Assembly (NCBI GenBank): GCA_902775135.1
Contig: CACYKY010000018.1
Location: 1-37,877 of the forward strand
DNA from: an uncultured Bacteroidota bacterium
Lineage (GTDB): Bacteria > Bacteroidota > Bacteroidia > Bacteroidales > P3
Direction: 5' to 3'
Length of the DNA stretch: 37,877 bases
Each line of letters begins with the position of its first letter. Position 1 is the first letter of the stretch. Position numbers and translations under genes: made by a program. Below the pieces are notes generated by a model. It did no database searches. It was not told the origin of the DNA and was given only the letters and a program-made list of their open reading frames with translations. Shown here one piece after another: positions 15,643 to 23,417 of the stretch.

Positions 15643-17862
15643 ATGAGTAGACACCAGTCAACGAAGCAATCGACCAGTCGGGCAACCCAGCACAACCCGA
15701 TAAAGGCCATCATCCTGCTGGCCACAATGGCAATAGCCTGCTGTGCAATGGCGCAAAGCCCCGTACCGAGCGACAAGGAGTTGCAGCGCAGCTTCCGCGA
15801 GAAGGTGCACAATCGCGACATGTCCCAGCACTATCCGGAGTTTTGTAGAGACGCCGCGTGCAGCGTCTCCACGCCGCTTGCCGCCTCTCCATGTAAGAGT
15901 CTGCCTGACGACCGGGTGTGGTTCCCCGGAGAATGGGAGGAGGTGAAAGCCGTCTGCCTCACCCCCTACTACAACTATCTGGTGCCGGGCGAACGAAACA
16001 GGCGATACTGGAAGGCTATGCCGCTCCTGAGCGGCTATGCCCGCTACTACCATTACGGGGCCAACGGATGGCAGGAGCGTGGGGGTGGACCCTACAATCC
16101 CGTGATGGACACGGCGTCAGACTTCGGCAAGGTGTTCTTCTACCTCATGGACGGCATCCAGATGGGAGGAGCGGAAGCATGGGTGCGCGTGGAGAAGGCA
16201 TCCGACTCATCGCTGGTGAAGCTCACGCTGCGACGGATGGGGCTTCGCCACGATAAGGTGCGCTTCATCGTGGGGCCGGGCAACTCCTACTGGTACCGCG
16301 ATTGCGGACCCATAGCCTTCTACTACGGTGGGGACGACTCCCTGGCAATGCTGGACTTCGAATACTACACCAACCGGGCCTTGGACGACTCGCTTCCGTC
16401 GCTGATACACTGGCAGATGGGCATCCCCAACTATCACACACCCATCCGGTGGGAAGGGGGCAACTGCCTGGTCGACGGCGCCGGGATGGTGTTCACAAGC
16501 GACGCCATCTACAGCCACAACGCCGACATCTACGGTCCCCTGGTGTGGGACGGCGTGAACCCCGAGAGCATCAGCTACAGCCAGCGCAACCCTCTGACTC
16601 CATCAGAGGTGCGGCAGGGACTCCAGGCTCTCATTGGGCAGCGCGCCACTCACATCCTGCCCGCCTACTGGCACGACGGGGGGACAGGCCATGTGGACCT
16701 CTACGCCGACGCGTGGGACGAGAACGGTTTTGTCTTCACGGTATTGGGCGACGAGTACAGCTCGTGGTCCGACTACCGCATAGGCGCCGCAAACCGCGAC
16801 AGTCTCTGCTCCTACAGCAGCCTGTTCAACCGCAATTATTACACCAAAGCCGCTCTGCCTCTCCCCAAGATGGACGATGGCGAGATCTTCATCAACGAGT
16901 ATTTCTACAGCCAGTTCTCCGCACGCTCCTATTCTAACCACACCATAGTGAACAACGTCATCCTGCAGCCCTGCTTCTCGCCAGTGGAGGACGGCGAGCC
17001 GACGGCGGAGTGGGACCGCCAGAACATGGCAGCCATCTCGGCCGCCTATCCGGGATACACCATCTATCCGGTCGACATGCGTGAGTTCGACGGCACCGGC
17101 GGTGCCATCCACTGCGTCACCAAGCAGATTCCCGCCGACAACCCCATCCGCATACTCCACAAAAACCTCCACGACACCCTCGCCATCGGCCACCTGTCAG
17201 CCATCCCCGTCAGCGCCATCATCACCAACCACAGCGGCATAGCCAACGCCCAGCTCATCTGGCGCGAGGTGGGCAGCACCCTTTGGGACACCATCCATCT
17301 TGCCGCCAACGGCAACCGCTTCTATGGGCTCATGCCCCGCAGCGTCTCCGCCGTCCCCCAGCACAGCGTGGAATACTTCATCTCCGCCACCAGCAACAAC
17401 GGCAAAACCATCACCAAACCCATGACCGCCAACCAGGGCGGCTACTACTCCTTCACCTACACCGATGGCGGCACCACAGACAGCTCCCTGTTCGACTTCG
17501 ACACCCTGCCTCTGCCTATGGAGGACATCACCTTCCGCATCTCCTCCCCATGGGCCGTCGCCGAGGGCGACCAGCCGCTCCCTCCGGCAGGCATCGAGGA
17601 TGCAGCGACGGAGCAGCTCTTCGGCCAGTTCAGCCCCAACCCCGCCAGCGATGAGGCCCACCTCTCCATCAACCTCGGCGACGGTGCCTCCTACTCCGTC
17701 AGCATCATCGACCCCCTCGGCCGCACCATCCACTCCACTAGTCTCTCCGCTGCCGGCCACATCCAGTACACCATCCATGCCAACCGCCTAGCCGCAGGGG
17801 TCTACCTCGTGGTCTTCTCCAACAAGGAGAGCCGCATCGTGCGCCGCCTAATCGTCAAGTAA
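15643..17862 (+). CDS. Secreted peptidylarginine/agmatine deiminase-family protein with type IX sorting domain
   Basis: A 739-residue protein. After a long basic n-region, a signal peptide (IILLATMAIACCAMA) is followed by a PAD_porph-type deiminase domain. Guanidino-group chemistry residues are present: Asp220 in WYRDCGP, the EGGNCLVDG motif, His350 and Asp352 in GHVDL, and Cys491 in GGAIHCVTK. A beta-rich domain follows (about 510-640). The last ~80 residues (FSPNPASDEAHLSINL to RRLIVK) are a type IX secretion sorting domain with the PNPA motif. The product is expected to be exported and cell-attached, like the Porphyromonas enzyme PPAD. It could act on protein arginine or on agmatine. Residues 68-84 are encoded by an inserted hairpin repeat (15845-15895). 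I chose the ATG at 15643 for the signal peptide. It overlaps the convergent GT gene by 15 nt. Confidence 0.85.
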   Translation: MSRHQSTKQSTSRATQHNPIKAIILLATMAIACCAMAQSPVPSDKELQRSFREKVHNRDMSQHYPEFCRDAACSVSTPLAASPCKSLPDDRVWFPGEWEEVKAVCLTPYYNYLVPGERNRRYWKAMPLLSGYARYYHYGANGWQERGGGPYNPVMDTASDFGKVFFYLMDGIQMGGAEAWVRVEKASDSSLVKLTLRRMGLRHDKVRFIVGPGNSYWYRDCGPIAFYYGGDDSLAMLDFEYYTNRALDDSLPSLIHWQMGIPNYHTPIRWEGGNCLVDGAGMVFTSDAIYSHNADIYGPLVWDGVNPESISYSQRNPLTPSEVRQGLQALIGQRATHILPAYWHDGGTGHVDLYADAWDENGFVFTVLGDEYSSWSDYRIGAANRDSLCSYSSLFNRNYYTKAALPLPKMDDGEIFINEYFYSQFSARSYSNHTIVNNVILQPCFSPVEDGEPTAEWDRQNMAAISAAYPGYTIYPVDMREFDGTGGAIHCVTKQIPADNPIRILHKNLHDTLAIGHLSAIPVSAIITNHSGIANAQLIWREVGSTLWDTIHLAANGNRFYGLMPRSVSAVPQHSVEYFISATSNNGKTITKPMTANQGGYYSFTYTDGGTTDSSLFDFDTLPLPMEDITFRISSPWAVAEGDQPLPPAGIEDAATEQLFGQFSPNPASDEAHLSINLGDGASYSVSIIDPLGRTIHSTSLSAAGHIQYTIHANRLAAGVYLVVFSNKESRIVRRLIVK
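15845..15895 (+). repeat. Two-unit hairpin repeat inserted in frame in the deiminase gene
   Basis: GTAGAG, two tandem 20-nt units (ACGCCGCGTGCAGCGTCTCC and ACGCCGCTTGCCGCCTCTCC) and ATGTA. Total length is 51 nt, exactly 17 codons, encoding RDAACSVSTPLAASPC. The ends match the single-unit copy at 15495-15525. The first unit forms a perfect GAGACGC/GCGTCTC hairpin. Confidence 0.9.
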
Positions 17863-18981
17863 ACTACGGTAAACCGCCATCATCTCGTCCGAAACCTTAT
17901 CGGGGGCGAATTTCATCCTTTGGATTCGCCCCTTTTCTATCTGCCGACGGCGGAAGCCGTCGTCGTCCAAGAGACGCAGCAGGTGCGAGGCCAAGCAATG
18001 GTGGTCGGTGGGATCGGCATAGAGGGCGGCATCGCCGCCGGCTTCGGGCATCGAGGAGACATCCGAGGTCACCACAGGGGTGTCGCAACACAGGCTCTCG
18101 AGCACCGGAATGCCGAAACCTTCGAAGACAGACATATACACGCTGGCCACCGCCCCGTGATACAGCGCCGGGAAGTCGCCGAAGGAGGCGTTCTGCAGGA
18201 AAACGACTCGCCCCGCCAGGCCCAGTTCCGCCACCAGGTGGCGGACTTCCTCGGGATAGCGTCCACGGGGGCGCCCCACGATAACCAGGCCCACATCCTC
18301 CGGCAGCTCCGCGAGGGCTCGCACAGCCGTCATCTGGTTCTTCCGCTCTTCCACCGTCCCCACACACAGCACGTAGCGGCGGGGGAGCCCATACTTGGCA
18401 ACGACCGTGGCCGTGTCGTCGAAGGTGGCATTCCAGAAGATGGGGTCGCAACTCTGATAGACCACTCGGATCTTCTCCTCGGGGACATGCATCAGGCCCA
18501 CGAGGTCACTCTTGGTCTGCTCGCTGATGGCCACCACCACGTCGGCCTCCCGGCAGGCATGCCGCATCTTCCAGCGGTGGATCAGCCGGTCCACGGGATG
18601 GAAAAATTCGGGATACCTCACCACGATGAGGTCGTGCATCGTCACCACCCTCTTCACACTCCTCGGCAAACCATAGGGGAGTTCGTGACTCAATCCATGA
18701 AATATCTGCACCCCCTCCCTGCCCGCTTCGCGCCCCACGCCGAAGGTGCGCCACAGCCCCTTGGCCCAGCGCCACAGTCCCTTCGCCTCCCGGGGAAAAA
18801 CCCTCACGCAGCCGTCAAAATAGTGCTCGTGCCGGCCGCCGACAGAGGGGGTATACAGGATGCAGCGCACCCCCGCCTCGCGGGCAACCCCGCCAATCAC
18901 CATGCGGCTGTAGTTGCCCAATCCGCTGTTGTTCTTGTATGCTCGCTTCGCGTCGTATCCGATAACCATAGCTTCATCCAT
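17848..18981 (-). CDS. GT4-family glycosyltransferase
   Basis: A 377-residue GT-B glycosyltransferase. The N-terminal domain begins MDEAMVIGYDAKRAYKNNSG and carries FHGLSHELPYGLPRSVKRVV. The C-terminal nucleotide-sugar domain contains VEERKNQMTAVRAL and the EX7E-type motif in FEGFGIPVLESLC. It probably transfers a sugar to a lipid-linked or lipopolysaccharide glycan on the cytoplasmic side. The start at 18981 follows a minus-strand TATTTTTG box at 18995-19002; an alternative Met lies four codons in. It converges with the deiminase gene (15-nt overlap of ends) and diverges from the acyltransferase gene. A truncated paralog is at 21808-22395. Confidence 0.88.
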   Translation of the reverse strand: MDEAMVIGYDAKRAYKNNSGLGNYSRMVIGGVAREAGVRCILYTPSVGGRHEHYFDGCVRVFPREAKGLWRWAKGLWRTFGVGREAGREGVQIFHGLSHELPYGLPRSVKRVVTMHDLIVVRYPEFFHPVDRLIHRWKMRHACREADVVVAISEQTKSDLVGLMHVPEEKIRVVYQSCDPIFWNATFDDTATVVAKYGLPRRYVLCVGTVEERKNQMTAVRALAELPEDVGLVIVGRPRGRYPEEVRHLVAELGLAGRVVFLQNASFGDFPALYHGAVASVYMSVFEGFGIPVLESLCCDTPVVTSDVSSMPEAGGDAALYADPTDHHCLASHLLRLLDDDGFRRRQIEKGRIQRMKFAPDKVSDEMMAVYRSLLDD

Positions 18982-18994
18982 TGTTTTCAGACTG

Positions 18995-19002
18995 CAAAAA
19001 TA
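18995..19002 (-). promoter_or_regulatory. -7 box of the minus-strand GT4 gene
   Basis: TATTTTTG on the minus strand, 14 nt upstream of the start codon, matches the TAnnTTTG consensus. A clear -33 TTTG was not found. Confidence 0.5.
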
Positions 19003-19043
19003 CAAAAAAAAATCCACACCTCTGCTATATTGAAAAAAATTAG

Positions 19044-19051
19044 TATCTTTG
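19044..19051 (+). promoter_or_regulatory. -7 box of the acyltransferase-GT operon
   Basis: TATCTTTG followed by C, 27 nt before the ATG at 19078. It matches the Bacteroidota -7 consensus and is divergent from the box at 18995-19002. Confidence 0.65.
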
Positions 19052-19077
19052 CAAATCGAAACGACACAGAAAAAACA

Positions 19078-19767
19078 ATGACCGACCGCCACAGAAAAAA
19101 GATCCTCGATGCCTGTCGCTATCTGCTAGCATTCCCTCGCAGCCTTTGGCTCAACCTGCGCCTCCTGCCCTTCCACCAGGCGAAGCGTCTCCCCCTGCTC
19201 ATCTCCCACCGCACCCAAATCCGCAACCTCAACGGCACCATCGTCATCGACAGCCAGCACCTCCGCGCCGGTTTGATCAAGATAGGCTTCGCCACCTATC
19301 AGGGGTCACGCTTCCACCGCGACCGCACTATGGTGGACCTCCGCGGAACCCTGACGGTGAAGGGGGAATGCTCGTTCGGAGCGGGATGCAGCGTCGAAGT
19401 GGCCCAAGGGGCTGCGCTAACCCTCGGCGACAAGTTCCACCTCGGTCCCAACTCCCTCCTCATTTGCCACAAAGAGATGGTGTTCGGCGAGCGCAACCGC
19501 TTTTCGTGGAACTGCACCCTCATGGACTCCGACCAGCACCCCCTGGTGGATTCCGAAGGAAGGACGGTGAACCCCGACCGCGCCATCATCACCGGCAACA
19601 ATGTTTGGGTCGGCTGCCACACTATCGTCACCAAGGGGGTCTCCCTGCCCGACGACACCACCGTCAGCGCGGGAGCACGCCTCGCCGGCCACTACCTTGA
19701 ACCCATGACTGTCCTCGCAGGCAACCCCGCCGTGGTGGTTCGCAAGGGGGTAAAAAGAGCTTATTGA
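19078..19767 (+). CDS. Left-handed beta-helix (hexapeptide) acyltransferase
   Basis: A 229-residue protein of the acetyltransferase/maltose O-acetyltransferase-like group. Hexapeptide-type repeats are visible (LRGTLTVKGECSFGAGCSVEVA, then NNVWVGCHTIVTKGVSLPDD). The likely catalytic-site segment is MDSDQHPLV. It probably acylates a sugar during capsule or lipopolysaccharide assembly, using acyl-CoA. The ATG at 19078 lies 27 nt after a TATCTTTG box; the same frame stays open far upstream but only as antisense to the GT gene. The gene is 4 nt ahead of the GT2 gene, so the two are likely one operon. Confidence 0.85.
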   Translation: MTDRHRKKILDACRYLLAFPRSLWLNLRLLPFHQAKRLPLLISHRTQIRNLNGTIVIDSQHLRAGLIKIGFATYQGSRFHRDRTMVDLRGTLTVKGECSFGAGCSVEVAQGAALTLGDKFHLGPNSLLICHKEMVFGERNRFSWNCTLMDSDQHPLVDSEGRTVNPDRAIITGNNVWVGCHTIVTKGVSLPDDTTVSAGARLAGHYLEPMTVLAGNPAVVVRKGVKRAY

Positions 19768-19771
19768 CACT

Positions 19772-20539
19772 ATGGACCACATTTCAGCCATCATCATCAC
19801 CCAGAACGAAGAACGCAACATCAGCCGTTGCCTCGAGTCGTTGAAGGACGTCGCCGACGAGATCATCGTCGTCGACTCCGGCTCCTCCGATGCCACCCAA
19901 TCCATCTGCCTCAATGCCGGTGCTCGCTTCCTCCACCACGACTGGGAGGGCTACGACCGCCAGAAAAACTACGCCAACTCCCTGGCCTCCCACAGCTGGA
20001 TCCTCAGCATCGACGCCGACGAGGCCCTCTCGCCACAGCTGCGCCACAACCTGCAGCTCATGAAGCAACAAGGCTTCCCTCCCCTCACCGTCTTCTCCGT
20101 CAACCGGCTCACCAACTACTGCGGCCACTGGATCCACCATTGTGGATGGTACCCCGATGCTCGCATCCGCCTCTGGCCTGCCGGCATTGCCTCTTGGGAC
20201 GGCGAGGTGCACGAGGAGCTGAAGTTCTCCGCCTCCGTAAGCCACGCTTCCCTCAGCGGCGACCTGCTCCACTACTCCTACTACTCCGTCGCCGAACACG
20301 CCTCTCGCACAGCCAAATACGCCACCCTCGCAGGAGAGAAAGCCTTCCACCAGGGACAACGCTACAACAAGGGCTTAGCACTCAAGACGGCTTGGTCCTT
20401 CCTCCGCTCCTACCTGCTACGACTGGGGTTCCTGGACGGTCGTGCCGGATATACCGTCTGCAAGATCTCTTCTTTCTACACCTTGATCAAATACGCACGC
20501 CTGCGCGAACTTTCGCTGCAAGAGGAGGGTAAGGCATGA
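19772..20539 (+). CDS. GT2-family glycosyltransferase (WaaE/KdtX-like)
   Basis: A 255-residue GT-A fold glycosyltransferase. Signature segments are AIIITQNEERNISRCLESL (nucleotide-binding start), EIIVVDSGSSDAT, and the metal-binding DxD motif in SIDADEALS. GYDRQKNYANSLA and the WDGEVHEEL stretch are typical of the WaaE/KdtX branch, which adds glucose or a related sugar to the lipopolysaccharide core. The exact sugar cannot be read from sequence. The stop overlaps the next start codon (ATGA at 20536-20539), so the two GTs are translationally coupled. Confidence 0.88.
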   Translation: MDHISAIIITQNEERNISRCLESLKDVADEIIVVDSGSSDATQSICLNAGARFLHHDWEGYDRQKNYANSLASHSWILSIDADEALSPQLRHNLQLMKQQGFPPLTVFSVNRLTNYCGHWIHHCGWYPDARIRLWPAGIASWDGEVHEELKFSASVSHASLSGDLLHYSYYSVAEHASRTAKYATLAGEKAFHQGQRYNKGLALKTAWSFLRSYLLRLGFLDGRAGYTVCKISSFYTLIKYARLRELSLQEEGKA

Positions 20540-21615
20540 AGATTCTCGTCGACCTCAGCATCCTTCGCCACCCCTTCTGCGGCTTGGGACAGATAGCCCT
20601 CAGCTACGGCCGCTGGTATGCCCTCCACCCCGAAACCATCGCCCCAGGGTGCGAGGTCACCTTGCTCGTGCCCAAGGACTTCCTCGGCGCCTTCGGGCAT
20701 AATGTCACCTATCTCGAGGCAAAAAACATCTATCGCTTTCTGCCGGGCCTCATGCCTCGGTTCGACCTCTGGCACTCCATCCACCAGCTCTCTCCTTTCC
20801 GCCCCTCCTCCCCGGCAACACGACGCCTGCTGACCATCCACGATGTGAACTTCATCTATGAAAAACAGGGAGCCAAGCGCCAGCGCTACATCCGCCGGCT
20901 CCAACGCGAGGTCGACTCCGCCGCCGACCTCTGCTTCATCTCCCGCTTCGCTCAGGAGGACACTGCCCGCCACATCGACCTGCGCACCAAACCCCGCCAT
21001 ATCATCTACAATGGCGTGCCCGACCTCACCCAGGGTCCCCTCGAGGCTCCCCTCTCCTCCCTCTCCAGTCCCTTCTTCCTCTCCATCGGGGTCGTCAAAG
21101 CCAAAAAGAACCTGCACACCCTGCTGCCCATGATGGACCTCCTGCCCCACTACCGGCTACTCATCGCCGGCAACGACTCCGACCCCTACGCCCAATCCCT
21201 ACGCCAGCAACTGGCGCAGCACCCCAATGCCTCCATGCTCGGCACCGTCAGCGACAACCAGCGCCGCTGGCTCTACGCCAACTGCTCCGCACTCCTCTTC
21301 CCCTCCCTCGCCGAAGGGTTCGGGCTCCCCGTCATCGAAGCCATGCAGTGGGGTCGCCCCGTCTTCTGCTCCCGCCACACCTCCCTCCCCGAGATAGGCT
21401 CCTCCCACGCCTACTATTTCAACGACTTCAGCCCACTTCACATGGCCGAAACCGTAAAACAAGGCCTCGCCGACTTCAACAGCGACCACGCCGAATCCGA
21501 AAAACACTACGCTGCCACCTTCAGCTTCCAAACCCACATGCAACACTATTGGCAGCTATATACAAATGCCCTGAAAGGGCAACCTAACCCAGCACAGGGC
21601 CTCGGCCCTGTGTAA
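20536..21615 (+). CDS. GT4-family glycosyltransferase with repeat-encoded C-terminus
   Basis: A 359-residue GT-B glycosyltransferase. The donor domain contains FFLSIGVVKAKKNLHTLL and the EX7E-type motif in FPSLAEGFGLPVIEAM. It should act with the preceding GT2 and acyltransferase on one glycan. The last 15 codons (ALKGQPNPAQGLGPV) are encoded by a dispersed hairpin repeat: GCCCT-GAA-AGGGC and the 20-bp inverted repeat CACAGGGCC-TC-GGCCCTGTG, which contains the end of the gene. The native C-terminus therefore probably ended near the preceding helix (MQHYWQLYTN). Confidence 0.88.
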   Translation: MKILVDLSILRHPFCGLGQIALSYGRWYALHPETIAPGCEVTLLVPKDFLGAFGHNVTYLEAKNIYRFLPGLMPRFDLWHSIHQLSPFRPSSPATRRLLTIHDVNFIYEKQGAKRQRYIRRLQREVDSAADLCFISRFAQEDTARHIDLRTKPRHIIYNGVPDLTQGPLEAPLSSLSSPFFLSIGVVKAKKNLHTLLPMMDLLPHYRLLIAGNDSDPYAQSLRQQLAQHPNASMLGTVSDNQRRWLYANCSALLFPSLAEGFGLPVIEAMQWGRPVFCSRHTSLPEIGSSHAYYFNDFSPLHMAETVKQGLADFNSDHAESEKHYAATFSFQTHMQHYWQLYTNALKGQPNPAQGLGPV

Positions 21616-21649
21616 CAACGAACAATAAACAAATATGCCCAGAAAGGGC
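21568..21649 (+). repeat. GCCCTGAAAGGGC hairpin repeat, two copies
   Basis: Copy 1 begins GCCCTGAAAGGGCAACCTAAC at 21568. Copy 2 begins GCCCAGAAAGGGCAACATAAC at 21637. Between them is a perfect inverted repeat (21593-21601 with 21604-21612). Copy 1 lies in the end of the GT4 gene. The rest of the gap to 21807 holds unique-looking DNA and a CTATTAA heptad block at about 21776-21800. Confidence 0.85.
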
Positions 21650-21775
21650 AACATAACCGATGCCGTAAATTCGTCAGATTAGTGTGATTCGTGGTCAAAA
21701 CCCCAAAACCGCGTCAGCCATAAAAACAATCATCGCAAGCGAAGCAAGCAGGAGACCCAAGACCGCGCCAGCCCC

Positions 21776-21801
21776 CAACTATTAACTATTAACTATTAAC
21801 T
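21776..21801 (+). repeat. CTATTAA heptad repeat
   Basis: Three units of CTATTAA plus a partial unit with a 7-nt period, next to the 3' end of the truncated GT gene. Confidence 0.85.
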
Positions 21802-21807
21802 AAAACG

Positions 21808-22395
21808 TCACCCCTCTCCCGCCAAATGCTTGTACAGCTCATAGTACTGCTGCACCATCTGGTCCGTGAGTTCGAACGGACTCTTGCCTCCAATGACGAC
21901 TATCTTGTCCTCCACCACCTCGGCGGCTATCAGCTGCTGCTTCACCTCCTCGCTCACAGCCACAACAACATCCGACGCCCTCCAGGCATAGCTCATGCGG
22001 CGCTTCCACATCAAACTGTCCATCATCGACGTCTGATGGTGCTCCTCCAATCCAAAACACGTCACCATCGTCTTCACCGATCGCCCGATGCCGTACGGCA
22101 ACTCCTCGTTCAGTCCATGGAATACCTTCACCCGCTCATCCTTCAGCCACTGGTTCAGCCTATAGCGCATCCATGCCGCAGGGAAAAGCTTCGAGCTCCC
22201 CTCGGGGACGTATGTGCTCACATTCGCGTAGCTAGTATAGTAGGTCTTGTACGCACTCTTGATGCGAGTGGAGAAGAGCAACGCACGGTAGTCGGCAACA
22301 TGGAGCGAAGCCAGTTTCTCCACCAGAGTCCGGCTCCAGTCGCCAAGTTCGCCACCATTGCGGAAGACATTGTTAGCATCGTATCCTACCAGCAT
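21808..22395 (-). pseudogene. GT4 remnant lacking the catalytic donor domain
   Basis: 195 residues, versus 377 for its paralog at 17848-18981. The N-terminal domain is intact and alignable by eye (MLVGYDANNVFRNGGELGDWS; FHGLNEELPYGIGRSVK; ASDVVVAVSEEVKQQLI). The entire C-terminal nucleotide-sugar domain with its EX7E motif is missing. After KIVVIGG the protein goes straight to LTDQMVQQYYELYKHL, which matches the final helix of the paralog (VSDEMMAVYRSLL). This looks like an in-frame internal deletion, so sugar transfer is not expected. A non-catalytic role is possible. The start follows a minus-strand TATTTTTG box. Confidence 0.7.
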
Positions 22396-22425
22396 AATCC
22401 TTTTTCTGTGATGGGTTCGAAAATT

Positions 22426-22462
22426 TTTGCAAAAATACAAAAAAAATGCGTACCTTTGCAAA
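22426..22462. promoter_or_regulatory. Overlapping divergent promoters (truncated GT and trmH)
   Basis: Plus strand: TTTG 22426-22429 and TACCTTTG 22451-22458, 21 nt apart. Minus strand: TATTTTTG at 22437-22430 and TTTG at 22462-22459, also 21 nt apart. Each TTTGCAAA block holds the -7 element of one promoter next to the -33 element of the other, so the two promoters should exclude each other. Confidence 0.65.
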
Positions 22463-22490
22463 AAAATTTACAGAAATGTCAAAAAAAACA

Positions 22491-22578
22491 CACTAACGCA
22501 TTAACGCATTAACACATTAACGCATTCACGCATTCACACACTAACACATTAACGCATTAACATATTAACGCATTAACC
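22491..22578 (+). repeat. CATTAACG octad tandem repeat
   Basis: About eleven degenerate 8-nt units (CATTAACG, CATTAACA, CATTCACG, CACTAACA) lie in the leader between the promoter and the trmH start. The same unit recurs at 35795-35830. Confidence 0.9.
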
Positions 22579-22584
22579 CATCCT

Positions 22585-23295
22585 ATGCCTCAAATAAACC
22601 CCAACCAACCCGCCTTCTACGAGCACCTCTCCTTCGCTCAGAAACAATCCCTCTATGCTGATGCCAGCAACCTCATTTCCGACAACAAGCGCGACCTCTT
22701 CGACCGCCTCGCTCCCCTCCGCACCCGCCACCTCGCCGTCGCCCTCGAGGACATCTACCAGTCCCACAACGCCGCCGCCGTGCTCCGCTCCTGCGACTGC
22801 TTCGGGGTCCAGGATGTCCATGTCGTCGAGGCCAACAACGCCTTCAACCCCGCCGGCGATGTCGCCGTCGGCTCCTCCAAGTGGGTCGACTACTATTCCT
22901 ACCCCGACACCCCTTCGGCTTACGCCCGCCTCCGCTCCCTCGGCTATCGCATCGTCGCCACCACTCCCCACAACGACGACACCCTCATCAACGACCTCGA
23001 CATCTCCCAGCCCACGGTCCTCGTCTTCGGCACCGAGCTCACGGGTCTCTCCCAACAGGCCATCGACCTCGCCGACGCCTACGTCAAAATCCCCATGTTC
23101 GGCTTCACCGAGAGCTTCAACATCTCCGTCTGTGCCGCCCTCTCCCTCTTCGCTCTCACCTCACGCCTCCGCGCCTCTTCCGACATCCACTGGCAGCTCT
23201 CACCCGAGGAAATCCTCGACCTCAAACTCCACTGGTGCTCCCAAGCCATCCGCGACGGCGAACAAGTCCTCTCCCAACTCGCAAAAACCCTCTAA
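22585..23295 (+). CDS. TrmH-family (SpoU) RNA 2'-O-methyltransferase
   Basis: A 236-residue SPOUT-class methyltransferase. The three family motifs are visible: NAAAVLRSCDCFG (motif 1, with the key Arg), LVFGTELTGLS (motif 2) and IPMFGFTESFNISVCAAL (motif 3, the knot region that binds S-adenosylmethionine). The length and motif wording fit tRNA Gm18 methyltransferase TrmH, but related rRNA enzymes cannot be excluded. The long leader carries an octad repeat array. The stop codon touches the first of three 23-nt repeats. Confidence 0.88.
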   Translation: MPQINPNQPAFYEHLSFAQKQSLYADASNLISDNKRDLFDRLAPLRTRHLAVALEDIYQSHNAAAVLRSCDCFGVQDVHVVEANNAFNPAGDVAVGSSKWVDYYSYPDTPSAYARLRSLGYRIVATTPHNDDTLINDLDISQPTVLVFGTELTGLSQQAIDLADAYVKIPMFGFTESFNISVCAALSLFALTSRLRASSDIHWQLSPEEILDLKLHWCSQAIRDGEQVLSQLAKTL

Positions 23296-23363
23296 ATTCG
23301 CCGTCAAAAATTAAAACAATTCGCCGCCAAAAAACAGAATAATTCGCCGTCAAATCAAAAAAA
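23295..23363 (+). repeat. Three 23-nt tandem units beginning AATTCGCCG
   Basis: Units start at 23295, 23318 and 23341 (exact 23-nt period). Each begins AATTCGCCGYCAAA and ends A-rich. The array ends 4 nt before the -7 box at 23368, so it spans the upstream promoter region of the following gene. Confidence 0.85.
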
Positions 23364-23367
23364 ATCG

Positions 23368-23375
23368 TATATTTG
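23368..23375 (+). promoter_or_regulatory. -7 box for the PepSY-like gene
   Basis: TATATTTG followed by C, 42 nt before the ATG at 23418. A -33 TTTG was not found; the third 23-nt repeat occupies that place. Confidence 0.6.
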
Positions 23376-23417
23376 CAGATTGTATTCTAACCTATAGATA
23401 TAAATAAAATATTAGAT

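Noticed and set aside
17920..19077. Long plus-strand frame upstream of the acyltransferase
   Set aside because: It is open only because it is antisense to the C-rich GT4 gene. The promoter box and ATG at 19078 mark the true start.
17848..22395. Mobile element or genomic island around the glycan locus
   Set aside because: No transposase, integrase or terminal repeats are visible, and codon use is similar to neighbours.
22491..22578. Possible CRISPR array from the regular octads
   Set aside because: The units are 8 nt with no spacers and there are no cas genes. It is a simple tandem repeat.
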